A stretch of 64,000 bases of DNA from Lachnospiraceae bacterium (GTDB taxonomy: Bacteria; Bacillota; Clostridia; Lachnospirales; Lachnospiraceae): positions 21,331-85,330 of the forward strand of contig CAAEMT010000063.1 of assembly GCA_900757145.1 (NCBI GenBank). The letters are read 5' to 3'. A model generated the notes under the pieces. It searched no databases and had not been told where the DNA came from. It worked only from the letters and a program-made list of their open reading frames with translations. Positions 46,222-55,470 of the stretch are shown here, in pieces (within the stretch, counting starts at the first letter, position 1; each line of letters starts with the position of its first letter). A program made the position numbers and the translations under genes.

Positions 46222-48097
46222 GATAATACTGCGCCTGCGCATTCCACAGCTCATAATACTTTCCGTTCCTGTCAGATACGAGTTCTTCATGCGTCCCCTG
46301 CTCGATGACCTGTCCCTCATGGAATACGGCTATCTCGTCGCAGAACCTGCACGACGAAAGGCGATGGCTGATATAGATCGCCGTCTTGTCTCCCGCGATC
46401 TCGTCAAATTTGGTGTAGATTTCCGCTTCTGCCTCCGGATCGAGCGCAGCGGTCGGCTCGTCGAGGATCAGAAACGGCGCGTCCTTGTAAAGCGTCCGCG
46501 CGATCGCGATCTTCTGCGCTTCTCCGCCTGAGATCTCCACACCGTTTTCATCTAAATCTTTATACAGATACGTATGAAGTCCCTCCTTCATCGCATCCAT
46601 CCGCTCCCCAAACCCTGCCTTGTTCAGACATTCCGCAACGCACTCTTTTTCATACGCCATTGCTCCGGCAACGTTTTCTCCGAGCGGGCGCGCCAAAAGA
46701 TGAAAATCCTGAAATACGACGGAAAACAGGTCGATATAATCCTGATACCGGTACTTGCGGATGTCGATCCCGTTTAAGAGTATCTGTCCCTGCGTCGGAT
46801 CGTACAGGCGGCACAGCAGCTTGATGAACGTCGTTTTTCCGCTTCCGTTTACTCCTACGACCGCGAGGCGGCTTCCTACGCGGAATTTCATATTTACGTG
46901 GCGAAGCGCCCACTGCTTCGTCCCCGGATAGCTGAAAGATACGTCGCGAAATTCCACCTCATACCGGCGGTCCGCGCGCTTTTCTGTCGTCAGGCTGCCC
47001 TGATACATCTGATTCGGAATATCGAGAAACTCAAAATAATCCCTCAAAAATTCACCATTTGTACGCATACGGGCAAACTCCCGCAGGAATGCAGATAATC
47101 CGGCAAACAGCGCCGTGATCGCCCCAACATACTGCGTCACCATACCGACGCCAAATGCGCCGCTCCACGCTTTTAAGCAGACGAACAGATACGCCGCTCC
47201 GGTAAGAAGCGCTGCGATCCCGTAAGAGGCTGCCCGCCAGAGCCCCTCCGCTCCTCTTGCATACTTTGCCAAAGAAGACTGCGGAGTAAATCCCGTCTCA
47301 TTACTCATAAGATGCGCCGTACTGACATTTTCCTGCTGTCTGTATATACGCAGATCGACCGCTCTTGCCCTGTCCTGACACATAAACCCGAAAAAGCTGA
47401 ACAGGCGGTTTCCCATTCGGATCTCGGCAGCGCATTTCGTTTTGTACTGATCCGCCCTGCTGCTGCAAAACGGAACCGCCGCCGCAAAGGCAAGCATCAG
47501 AGCCGCCATAAAGACCGCTGCCAGCGGATGATTCAAAAATTCCATTTTGCTTCCCGCAGGCACTTTTAAAGTAAACAGACTGACCGAAAGCGCCAGACCT
47601 CCGATGATCTGCGAAACAGATGTTATGACGCCCTCAAAAATATACTGCACGGCATATCTGCCGCCCCAGCCTGCCCAGTTTTCGTTCTGTCGTATCTGAT
47701 AATACAGATCATACACGTACTGCCTGTCAATATCCGCATAATCAAGCGCGATCATTTTTTCCATAAATATGCGTTCAGACATCTGCTCGTTTCTCGACGC
47801 TTCATACTCGGACCAGCGCAGAAAGATCCCTTCCGCAAGCATCAGCGCTGCTCCTGATACAAGCAGCAGGAGTACCCACCAAAACAGTCTATCAGAATCG
47901 CGCGCGCCGGAGAGTTCGTCGATCAGCCGTGCCGAGAGCCAGATCGCCGCGTATGGACGCAACGCCTTCACCGCATAAGCGGCTGCCTTCGATAAGAACA
48001 AAGCGGGAGAGAGCTTCCAGAGTATCTTCCACGCACGCAGAGTAAAACGCCATCCTTGTCTGTACGACAGTTTTTCCTTTTTTCCGTTATTCTCCAT
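46202..48097 (-). CDS. ABC exporter half-transporter (TMD-NBD), second subunit
   Basis: 631 aa. Six-helix transmembrane domain (about 20-340) and nucleotide-binding domain with Walker A GVNGSGKTTFIK, signature ISGGEAQKIAIAR, Walker B FLILDEPTAALD and switch His in YISHRLSS. The start is ATG 48097, eight bases after GGAGGG and overlapping the upstream ABC gene by 11 bases. The frame is open well upstream but within that gene. Its signature differs from canonical LSGGQ. With its partner it should form a heterodimeric exporter; cargo unknown. Confidence 0.87.
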   Translation of the reverse strand: MENNGKKEKLSYRQGWRFTLRAWKILWKLSPALFLSKAAAYAVKALRPYAAIWLSARLIDELSGARDSDRLFWWVLLLLVSGAALMLAEGIFLRWSEYEASRNEQMSERIFMEKMIALDYADIDRQYVYDLYYQIRQNENWAGWGGRYAVQYIFEGVITSVSQIIGGLALSVSLFTLKVPAGSKMEFLNHPLAAVFMAALMLAFAAAVPFCSSRADQYKTKCAAEIRMGNRLFSFFGFMCQDRARAVDLRIYRQQENVSTAHLMSNETGFTPQSSLAKYARGAEGLWRAASYGIAALLTGAAYLFVCLKAWSGAFGVGMVTQYVGAITALFAGLSAFLREFARMRTNGEFLRDYFEFLDIPNQMYQGSLTTEKRADRRYEVEFRDVSFSYPGTKQWALRHVNMKFRVGSRLAVVGVNGSGKTTFIKLLCRLYDPTQGQILLNGIDIRKYRYQDYIDLFSVVFQDFHLLARPLGENVAGAMAYEKECVAECLNKAGFGERMDAMKEGLHTYLYKDLDENGVEISGGEAQKIAIARTLYKDAPFLILDEPTAALDPEAEAEIYTKFDEIAGDKTAIYISHRLSSCRFCDEIAVFHEGQVIEQGTHEELVSDRNGKYYELWNAQAQYYQTLVYR

Positions 48098-49910
48098 CAC
48101 ATTCTCCCTCCTGCGCGTAATACCGGCTCTGGATCTCAAAAAGCCTTGCATACTCTCCGCCTCTTGCAAGCAGCGATTCGTGCGTCCCTTCTTCTTTGAT
48201 CTTTCCGTCCGCAAGCAGTATGATACGGTCGCAGAAACGGGTAGAGGCAAACCGGTGGGAAATGAACACCGATGTCCGTTTGCACGTCATACTGCTGTAT
48301 TTCATATAAATATCGTTCTCTGCGATCGGATCGAGCGCAGCCGTCGGCTCGTCCAGCACAAGAATCGGTCCGTCCTTATACAAAGCTCTTGCAAGCATCA
48401 GCCTCTGTATCTGACCGCCGGAGAGCTCCACGCCGTCCTCATACACTTCCCGTCCGATCTTTGTCTGTATCCCATGAGGAAGAGACGCTATTTTCTCTGT
48501 AAGCCCCGCCTGTGCAAGACATTCCTGCACCTTGTTTTCGTCGATCTCATTTACGTGCTGCGCGACATTTTCCGCAACGCTTCCTTCCAGAACGGAAAAA
48601 TCCTGAAATACTGCTGAAAACAGCGCATAATAATCACGGCGGTCATACTTTCGGATATCTTCTCCGTTCAGAAGAACGCTTCCCTGCGTCGGATCGAGAA
48701 AACCGCACAGAAGCTTTACAAGCGTAGTCTTCCCTGCACCGTTGCATCCGACGACCGCCAGTCTTTCCCCTGCTTTTACCGTCAGGTCAAGATCGTGGAT
48801 TGTATCGCATTTGGCGTTGGGATACCGGAAGCTTACGTGCTCCAGACGCACCTCATACCGACCGTCCAGCGAACCCTCGAGCTTTTCCCCTTCCTCAAAT
48901 AAAAACAGCTCCGGCCACTCCAGAAATTCTCTGACAGTGGAAAGCTCCAGACTTTGTCTGTGCAGCTTAAGAAACTGTTCAAGAATGCCCGTCACCCACT
49001 GCGTAAATCCGCTAATCGCGCCGAAATAAAGCAAAAACTGCGAGGCGCTCATGCCCTTTTTTAGTACAAAATACAAAAGATACACGTACGCGATCCCGTT
49101 TCTCAAAAACGCAAGCAGTAGATCAACGACATTGATCCAGATATATGCGCCTTCCCGTCTTTTCAAAAACACTTCATAAAGCCGCATCGTACTGTCCCAT
49201 ACCTCATCGAGCCAGCTCTTCAGTCCAAAAATACGGATATCTTTCGCGTATTTTCTTTCTGTCGCAGCTTTTCTAAGATAAGAGAAGTCTTTCTGATATT
49301 TTTCTTCCTCTTCCCGATGGCGGTATCCCCATTCCCCGATCCTTTTATTGACAAAATATCCTGCCATAGCCAGAGCTGCCATAATGCACACAAGCAGCGG
49401 ACTCAGTCCGGAGAGCAGCAGCAGATAGACCAGAAACCCGATCACGTTTGTAAAGATCTCAGTCCACGTCGTCCAGATAGATTCTGTCGCCTTGCTGTTG
49501 TCACTGCATGCGGTAAATGCTTTTTCTTCCGACCGTATAAATCCTGTATCGAGCAGATTCGGGTACGATGTGCCTGCTACCTTATCGTCAAGCAGCCGGA
49601 TAATGGACAGCCGTACACTGATTCTTCCAAATAGTGTATTTGTGTCTATGTATCCCCTAAGCCCCATCAGCACCAGAAGAATCGTCCCGAACACAGCGAT
49701 TGTCCAGACAAGTTCGCAAAGCGGCGCAGCAGTCTCCACCTTCTGCAAAATCGCTGGAGCAATCAGAAGCTCCGTCACAGTCGTCCCTGCCGTTGCAAAT
49801 GCCAACGGAATACAAAGGAAAATCACGCTTTTGTACGTACACCATGCGCGTCCGATCATAAATCCTGTATTCTGCCACATATTATATTTTGGTTTTTTTC
49901 CAGATTTCAT
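48087..49910 (-). CDS. ABC exporter half-transporter (TMD-NBD), first subunit
   Basis: 607 aa. Six hydrophobic helices (about 25-320) and NBD with Walker A GCNGAGKTTLVKLL, signature LSGGQIQRLMLARAL, Walker B ILVLDEPTAALD and FISHRFAS. It is followed with an 11-base overlap by the partner subunit. A LytTR/GHKL two-component gene pair lies directly upstream on the same strand beyond a hairpin, so peptide or antimicrobial export linked to signalling is possible. Substrate not readable. Confidence 0.88.
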   Translation of the reverse strand: MKSGKKPKYNMWQNTGFMIGRAWCTYKSVIFLCIPLAFATAGTTVTELLIAPAILQKVETAAPLCELVWTIAVFGTILLVLMGLRGYIDTNTLFGRISVRLSIIRLLDDKVAGTSYPNLLDTGFIRSEEKAFTACSDNSKATESIWTTWTEIFTNVIGFLVYLLLLSGLSPLLVCIMAALAMAGYFVNKRIGEWGYRHREEEEKYQKDFSYLRKAATERKYAKDIRIFGLKSWLDEVWDSTMRLYEVFLKRREGAYIWINVVDLLLAFLRNGIAYVYLLYFVLKKGMSASQFLLYFGAISGFTQWVTGILEQFLKLHRQSLELSTVREFLEWPELFLFEEGEKLEGSLDGRYEVRLEHVSFRYPNAKCDTIHDLDLTVKAGERLAVVGCNGAGKTTLVKLLCGFLDPTQGSVLLNGEDIRKYDRRDYYALFSAVFQDFSVLEGSVAENVAQHVNEIDENKVQECLAQAGLTEKIASLPHGIQTKIGREVYEDGVELSGGQIQRLMLARALYKDGPILVLDEPTAALDPIAENDIYMKYSSMTCKRTSVFISHRFASTRFCDRIILLADGKIKEEGTHESLLARGGEYARLFEIQSRYYAQEGECDGE

Positions 49911-50030
49911 GTTCTTTCCTCCTGCAAATGATCACTATATTCCCCGTTCGCTTTGCTCGGCTCATGAAGCGTTCCTGTATATCTTCTCACCAGGCTTGAA
50001 AATACTTCGCCAAGTGTTCCTATCATACCA

Positions 50031-50061
50031 CAAAAATATATCCCCGGAATAATCCGGGGAT
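50031..50061 (-). terminator. Terminator after the histidine kinase gene
   Basis: Stem ATCCCCGG (50040-50047) / CCGGGGAT (50054-50061), minus-strand tail ATATTTTTG. It separates the two-component genes from the ABC pair, possibly with read-through. Confidence 0.7.
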
Positions 50062-50089
50062 GAACCGTCTCTTTTTTGTGATGAACTGC

Positions 50090-50752
50090 TTATACCTGCG
50101 GAATCAAAATCTCTGTCGTAAAGGCCCCGTCCTCACTGTTTCGGCTTAAGTATCCGTCCAGCCGCTCGATGATATTGTCAATGCGTACGAGTCCAAAACC
50201 ATGCCCTTCTCCTTTGGTTGTCTGAAACAGACCGCCGATCTTCTCTCGTTTCTTCTGCGCTGTAAAATTTGTAAAAGAAATATAGAGCTGTGTTCCCTTC
50301 ATATCCATATATACACGGATCATACGCTCATTTTGAGGAAGTCCAAGACTTGCTTCAATCGCATTATCAAAAAGATTGCCGATGATCACGCACAGATCAA
50401 GCTCTGACATGCGCAGCTTCACCGGAATATGTGCATCGACATAAACCGGAATGTCTTTCGCATTTGCAAGGGAGATCTTGCTGTTTAAGATCGCGTCAGC
50501 CATCGCATTTCCCGTCTTTATTACAGTATCGACCGTGTTCAGATCCTCATCCAGCTCATCAAGATAGGCTCGCAGTCCATCCATATCATTATTTACAGCA
50601 AGAGCCTTCATCATCTGGATATGATTGCGGTAATCATGCCTCCATCCGCGTATCTGGCGGTACATATTTTCAACTTCCCGATAATGTGTCTCGATCAGTT
50701 CTCGCTGATATGCAGCAAGCTGATGGTCAATCTTCTTCTCTAAAAATCCCAT
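50090..50752 (-). CDS. GHKL-type histidine kinase lacking a membrane sensor domain
   Basis: 220 aa. It contains only the kinase core of the AgrC-like class: the phospho-accepting region GWRHDYRNHIQMMKAL and the GHKL ATPase with NLFDNAIEA (N box) and a GHGFGLVRIDNI-type G box. No hydrophobic sensor helices are visible, though AgrC-type relatives usually have six. It starts two bases after the response-regulator stop. It may read a cytoplasmic signal or need a membrane partner. Confidence 0.85.
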   Translation of the reverse strand: MGFLEKKIDHQLAAYQRELIETHYREVENMYRQIRGWRHDYRNHIQMMKALAVNNDMDGLRAYLDELDEDLNTVDTVIKTGNAMADAILNSKISLANAKDIPVYVDAHIPVKLRMSELDLCVIIGNLFDNAIEASLGLPQNERMIRVYMDMKGTQLYISFTNFTAQKKREKIGGLFQTTKGEGHGFGLVRIDNIIERLDGYLSRNSEDGAFTTEILIPQV

Positions 50753-50754
50753 TT

Positions 50755-51453
50755 TTACTCCAGTTCGATAATCGCTCTGTTGACCTTTTCATACGCGCCT
50801 CTCGGAAGTGCGATCACAGAGCCCTCAGTTAAATAAATATCGCTTTTTGTCACACGACTGATGCACTGAAGATTCACTATAGCAGAACGTCCAATACGAA
50901 AGAACCTCTCGTCCAATTCCTTTTCAATCTCTCCCAGTGTTCTGCGAACGGTATATGATTCCTTCGCATAGATTGTGACATAATTCCCCTGTACTTCCAC
51001 ATATCGGATCTGACGGATCGGAAGCCGTACCATCTCGCCACCAAGCTCCAGATACATCATACGCTCATTGCGGTGCAACTTCTGTGCTGCTTTATCAAGC
51101 ACAGATGACAGTTTTTCTTCCTTTACCGGCTTCATCAGGTAATGGAGCGCATCGACCTCATAGCCGTCCGCAATATATTCCGAATAACCGGTGATGAACA
51201 CGATCTGCACTTCCTCATTTTCCAGCCGCAGCCTTTTTGCCATCGTCACGCCGTCCATTGTGCCCATTTCAATATCGAGCAGCAGGATATGAAAATCCTT
51301 CTCCTGAGCATAATGAAACAAAAAGTTCTCTGCTGAACAAAATTCCCGAATTTGTACACTGCATTTTGTATTGTCTGCCCATTTTTTTACAAAGGCGGCA
51401 ATATATGCTCTGTCTTTTTCTGAATCATCACAGATGGCAATCTTGTAATCCAT
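50755..51453 (-). CDS. LytTR-family response regulator
   Basis: 232 aa AgrA/VirR-like regulator. The receiver domain (1-120) has acidic pocket KIAICDDSEKD, phospho-Asp in ILLLDIEMGTMDG and Lys in LMKPVKEEK. The LytTR DNA-binding domain follows (about 130-232; IRYVEVQGNYVTIYAKE, FRIGRSAIVNL). ATG 51453 follows GGAAGGA. LytTR sites are usually paired direct repeats; none was identified with confidence here. It is cotranscribed with the kinase. Confidence 0.92.
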   Translation of the reverse strand: MDYKIAICDDSEKDRAYIAAFVKKWADNTKCSVQIREFCSAENFLFHYAQEKDFHILLLDIEMGTMDGVTMAKRLRLENEEVQIVFITGYSEYIADGYEVDALHYLMKPVKEEKLSSVLDKAAQKLHRNERMMYLELGGEMVRLPIRQIRYVEVQGNYVTIYAKESYTVRRTLGEIEKELDERFFRIGRSAIVNLQCISRVTKSDIYLTEGSVIALPRGAYEKVNRAIIELE

Positions 51454-51554
51454 ATGACTATCCTTCCTGAAGCACCATATAAAAATATGCTTCTGCACTT
51501 TTTCTGACTGCACCTTTCTTTCAAATACTTTTTCGGAAGATATGTTCAATATAT

Positions 51555-51605
51555 CAAAATAAGCTCCCCTGCACAAGATTATTTTCCAAATCCATGCAAG
51601 GGAGC
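51555..51605 (-). terminator. Terminator after the siroheme/ferredoxin gene
   Basis: Arms GCTCCCCTGCA (51563-51573) / TGCAAGGGAGC (51595-51605), one mismatch, minus-strand tail TTATTTTG. Confidence 0.7.
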
Positions 51606-51678
51606 CTTAGCCCTTTTATTACCACAGCATTTTGCAGTCCTTACTATCTTTAAACAAGAATCTGCGTTACAACCGGAT

Positions 51679-52629
51679 CTAGCAGCTTGCTCCGCCTGAC
51701 AGATGCAGCTTCGCAGCAAGGATCTCTTCTTTTCTTCCCATGATCTCGTCAGAGAGAAGCTGACGCTCTACTTCCTCAAAGCCGATTCTTGCGATCGTAT
51801 CTGCAAAACGCTCGCCCGTATGTCCCTGCTCACGGAACAAAAGAATCGCTTTTTCTACCACGTCAAGCACTTCTTCCTCAGAAGTGAATATTTTGGAAAG
51901 AGCGTGTCCCTGAGCGATCTTTTTGCCCCATCTGCCGCCGATATATACTTTGTATCCCGGCGTACCTTCTTCAATCGCATCAAACGGGCAGTTTCCTACG
52001 CAGCGTCCGCAGTTATTGCAGAGTTCCTGATCGATCTCCAGAACGCCGTCCTCTACCTTGGCAGCTTTCATCGGACATACCTGCTCGATCTTACACTTCT
52101 TGCAGCCGTTGCACATATCCTCGTCATAATTCGGTACAAGCTGTCCTACGATTCCGAGATCGTTCAGATCCGGCTTTACACAGTTATTTGGACATCCGCC
52201 TGTTGCAATTTTAAATTTGTGCGGCAGCTTTACTGTACGATATCCAAGATAAAATCTCTCATGGATCTTCTCAGACAGCGCAAACGTATCGTACAGCCCG
52301 TACTGACATGTCGTACCCTTACAAGAAACGACTGGACGTACCAGAGATCCTGTTCCTCCTGTCTCAAGTCCCGCCTTTGCAATATACTCACGGAACGATT
52401 CGATATTTTCAAACGGAATTCCTCTTACTTCTACCGTCAGACGCGTCGTAAACTCCACATCGCCGTTTCCGAATTTATCGGCAGCCTCTGCGATCACCTT
52501 TGTCTGTTCTGCTGTGATCTTTCCATTTACCGTAATGATTCGTCCGTTAAAAAGATCCGTTCCCTTGTTATTTAAAAAACCTAATGCCTTGACTCTTTTT
52601 ATCTCATCAGCGCTGATCGTACATGCCAT
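51679..52629 (-). CDS. Siroheme-type sulfite/nitrite reductase-like protein with two 4Fe-4S clusters
   Basis: 316 aa. The N-terminal half is a small nitrite/sulfite reductase-like domain (VEFTTRLTVEVRGIP; cluster Cys in SCKGTTC and GGCPNNC). The insert and C-terminal half carry two ferredoxin motifs, CNGCKKC with a following CP, and CNNCGRCVGNCPFDA. The first Cys pair is spaced CX4C, whereas classical siroheme enzymes have CX5C. Partners AsrA/AsrB are absent. It is 150 bases downstream of a CoA-disulfide reductase gene, so a role in reduction of a sulfur species is inferred. Confidence 0.8.
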   Translation of the reverse strand: MACTISADEIKRVKALGFLNNKGTDLFNGRIITVNGKITAEQTKVIAEAADKFGNGDVEFTTRLTVEVRGIPFENIESFREYIAKAGLETGGTGSLVRPVVSCKGTTCQYGLYDTFALSEKIHERFYLGYRTVKLPHKFKIATGGCPNNCVKPDLNDLGIVGQLVPNYDEDMCNGCKKCKIEQVCPMKAAKVEDGVLEIDQELCNNCGRCVGNCPFDAIEEGTPGYKVYIGGRWGKKIAQGHALSKIFTSEEEVLDVVEKAILLFREQGHTGERFADTIARIGFEEVERQLLSDEIMGRKEEILAAKLHLSGGASC

Positions 52630-52779
52630 AATTCATCTCTCCTTTTCTTATCCGGTCGTTTTCCTGTTCTTTGCACATTTGTATATCTGTATATTCTGAT
52701 TATGCTTCCTGCATTTTGTGCGCGCCGCAGATTCACACAGCCTTTCGTGCCGTGTGGATCTTTCTGACGCCTGTATGTT

Positions 52780-54408
52780 TTACTGTGCCTCTACATCGCT
52801 GAACATATTTCCTGCTTCGAGTACCTTTGTATTTGTATAACCGTAATATTTCATACGATTCTGGAGCAGATATGCGCGTTTTCCTTTGTTGCAGACGAGT
52901 AGGAGCTTTTCGCCCTGATCAAAGCCATCAATCGGACCGTTTACGGTCACAAGATCTACGTACGGCGCACCTTCTGTAGTCGGCTGAATCGAAGCATCGA
53001 TCAGGCGATATCCATCGGCTTCTCCGGCTGCATATTCAGCAGGTGTAAATGTTTCAAACTGTCCGCTCAATTTATTTTTCAACACATTGAGCGTATGTGC
53101 AAACGGGTGTATTGCTGTAGAGAACGGCGGCGCATATGCAAAATCAAGATCAGAAAGATCCTCGATCGTCCCTTTCAGCATGATTCCCGTCACCGCAATA
53201 TCAACCACCTTATCTACTTCACCGGAACCAATCACCTGAATACCGATGAGACGCTGCGTTCCCTTATCCGCAATCATTTTGATCGCAAACAGACCAGAGC
53301 CCGGATAATAATGTGCCTTGTCATTTACGATCGTAACGACACTGACAGGATCGAAGCCCTCTTCCTTCGCCTGTACTTCTGTCAGTCCTGTTCTTCCGAC
53401 ATTGACTCCCGGAAGACGGCAGACAGCTGTTCCTAGTACTCCCCGGTACGCAATCTTTGCCCCCATGATATTCTGTGCGATGATACGTCCTGCAATATTG
53501 GCTGTAGACCCCATCGGAGACCATGTCGGCTTTCCTGTAATTGCGTTATGAACCATTGCACAGTCACCTGCAGCATAAATATCCGGAAGATTTGTCTCGC
53601 CGTACTCATTCGTAACGATCGTTCCTTTAAACATCTCAAGTCCCGTATCGTTCAAAAATGCAGTATTCGGACGAATACCCGCACTCAGCACGACAAGATC
53701 TGCCTTGTATGCCTTTTTACTTGTAATGACCTTCTCTACCTTGCCGTTTCCTTCGATTGCGGTGACAGATACACCCGTCACGACCGGAATTCCGTTTTCA
53801 GACAGTTTGCCCTCCGCATACGCTGCCATCTCCGGATCAAAGCCCGGTGCAAGGATCTGCGGAGCCATATCGAGTACGAACGGACGAACGCCGAGCTCCT
53901 TTAAATTCTCTGCGATCTCCAGACCGATGTATCCGGCGCCTACGACCACTGCCTTTTTGATGGAACCACCGTCGATCAGCTCACGCAGGCGGATCGCATC
54001 CTCGGGAGTCCTCATAAAGAAAACGTTCTCCAGATCGCAGCCCTCGATCGGAGGCTTTACCGGACTGGCGCCGACCGCGATGACCAGCTTATCATACGCA
54101 TATTCCTTCGTTTCCTGCGTCTTGAGATCTACAGCAGTTACTTTCTTTCCCTGCGGATCTACCTTTGTCGCCTCAACCTCTGTCAGTACCTTTACGCCAG
54201 TCAGCTTTTCATATTTCTGCGGAGTATTTACGATAAGCTCCTCGCGGTTTTCAATCACATGTCCTACATAATAAGGAAGACCGCAGCCTGCATAAGAAAT
54301 ATTTTTTCCTTTGTTCAATACAGTCACTTCATTTGATCTGTCTTCTCTCATAAGTTTTGCGGCAATTTTTGTTCCGGCAGCAACGCCTCCAAGTACAAGT
54401 ACCTTCAT
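52780..54408 (-). CDS. CoA-disulfide reductase-like FAD oxidoreductase with rhodanese domain
   Basis: 542 aa. FAD site VLGGVAAGTKIAAKL at the N-terminus, the redox Cys in SYAGCGLPYYVG near residue 43, the NAD site VVVGAGYIGLEIAENL and the second FAD motif DIYAAGDCAM define the single-Cys disulfide reductase class. Residues about 450-540 form a rhodanese-like domain with its Cys in LLVCNKGKRA. Family members reduce CoA disulfide, CoA persulfide or polysulfide. GAGGAAAAAG precedes ATG 54408. Divergent LysR gene is the likely regulator. Confidence 0.9.
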   Translation of the reverse strand: MKVLVLGGVAAGTKIAAKLMREDRSNEVTVLNKGKNISYAGCGLPYYVGHVIENREELIVNTPQKYEKLTGVKVLTEVEATKVDPQGKKVTAVDLKTQETKEYAYDKLVIAVGASPVKPPIEGCDLENVFFMRTPEDAIRLRELIDGGSIKKAVVVGAGYIGLEIAENLKELGVRPFVLDMAPQILAPGFDPEMAAYAEGKLSENGIPVVTGVSVTAIEGNGKVEKVITSKKAYKADLVVLSAGIRPNTAFLNDTGLEMFKGTIVTNEYGETNLPDIYAAGDCAMVHNAITGKPTWSPMGSTANIAGRIIAQNIMGAKIAYRGVLGTAVCRLPGVNVGRTGLTEVQAKEEGFDPVSVVTIVNDKAHYYPGSGLFAIKMIADKGTQRLIGIQVIGSGEVDKVVDIAVTGIMLKGTIEDLSDLDFAYAPPFSTAIHPFAHTLNVLKNKLSGQFETFTPAEYAAGEADGYRLIDASIQPTTEGAPYVDLVTVNGPIDGFDQGEKLLLVCNKGKRAYLLQNRMKYYGYTNTKVLEAGNMFSDVEAQ

Positions 54409-54516
54409 CTTTTTCCTCCTGTCTGCTCTTCCTGATTAAAAGCTGCTGTTTACTCGCATTCAAAAATCTATTTATCTCTCTTACATTACTTATATTAACA
54501 CTTGCCATTTTATAAG

Positions 54517-54534
54517 TAAAATAGTAATATTTTA
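54517..54534. promoter_or_regulatory. Candidate LysR-type operator
   Basis: TAAAATA-GTAA-TATTTTA palindrome in the divergent region between the CoA-disulfide reductase and LysR genes. It contains the T-N11-A core expected for LysR regulators. Confidence 0.55.
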
Positions 54535-54577
54535 TGCAAAGTATAGGCGTTTTCCTATAATAGGCAGGAGGGATTTT

Positions 54578-55468
54578 ATGGCGACGATCAGACAGCTGGA
54601 AGCATTCATAGCCACAGCAGAATTTAAGAAAATGAGTGAAGCGGCAAAGCACCTTTATATATCACAGCCTACAATCAGTCAGATCATTTCAGAACTGGAA
54701 AAAGAGTATCAGACGAAGTTATTTGAGAGAAGCGCCAAAGAACTTCGGATTACTCCTGCAGGATCCCTGCTGCTAAAGAGCGCCCGCGAGATTCTTGCAA
54801 TCCACAAAACTCTGGAACAGAATATGAAAACCATAAACTCCATACGCCTGCTGCGTATTGGTGCAACCATGACGGTCGGTGCAAACATTATCGGCAAGAT
54901 CATACAGCGTATGAATGAACTATACCCGGATATTGATATTTTCGTCACTATTTCCAATACAGATCAGATTGAACAGCTTCTTCTGCACAATGAACTGGAT
55001 ATTGCACTGATCGAAGGAATCATCACAAACAAAGATCTTGCCACTAAGCCTGCTCTTCTCGATCGACTGTGTGTCATTTGCGGCAGAGAACATCCTTTTG
55101 CCGGACGCTCCATGCTCCATGCTGAAGATCTGAGAGATCAGAATTTTATATTGCGAGAAAAAGGCAGCGGCACACGGGCAATCTTTGAAACCTTTATGAA
55201 TATACAGAACATCCCTTATCATGTAAAATGGGAAAGCAACAGCACACCTGCCATCATAGACGCCGTCTCCCGCAATCTCGGACTAGGTTTTCTTTCAGAG
55301 CGCTGTGTTTCAGAAAAAATCTCCTCGGGCATACTCTTTCACTGTCCGATAGAAGAGATCAATCTGGAGCGTTACTTTTATCTGTGCTATAGCCGATTTC
55401 ATCCCATGACGAGCCCGATGCAGGATTTCTGCGACTACATAGGCTCACTTCCCAAAGATTTCAATTAA
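54578..55468 (+). CDS. LysR-family regulator, CysL/CbbR-like
   Basis: 296 aa. HTH at 1-60 (MATIRQLEAFIATAEFKKMS, SQPTISQIISELEKEYQ) and a substrate-binding domain (LRIGATMTVGANIIGKII). The sequence style is that of the CysL/YeiE group linked to sulfur metabolism. It is divergent from the CoA-disulfide reductase and sulfite-reductase-like genes, with a palindrome between them, so control of that pair is likely. GGCAGGAGGG precedes ATG 54578. Confidence 0.9.
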   Translation: MATIRQLEAFIATAEFKKMSEAAKHLYISQPTISQIISELEKEYQTKLFERSAKELRITPAGSLLLKSAREILAIHKTLEQNMKTINSIRLLRIGATMTVGANIIGKIIQRMNELYPDIDIFVTISNTDQIEQLLLHNELDIALIEGIITNKDLATKPALLDRLCVICGREHPFAGRSMLHAEDLRDQNFILREKGSGTRAIFETFMNIQNIPYHVKWESNSTPAIIDAVSRNLGLGFLSERCVSEKISSGILFHCPIEEINLERYFYLCYSRFHPMTSPMQDFCDYIGSLPKDFN

Positions 55469-55470
55469 AG

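Noticed and set aside
51703..52575. 290-codon plus-strand frame opposite the siroheme/ferredoxin gene
   Set aside because: Antisense shadow; the minus-strand protein has intact cluster motifs.
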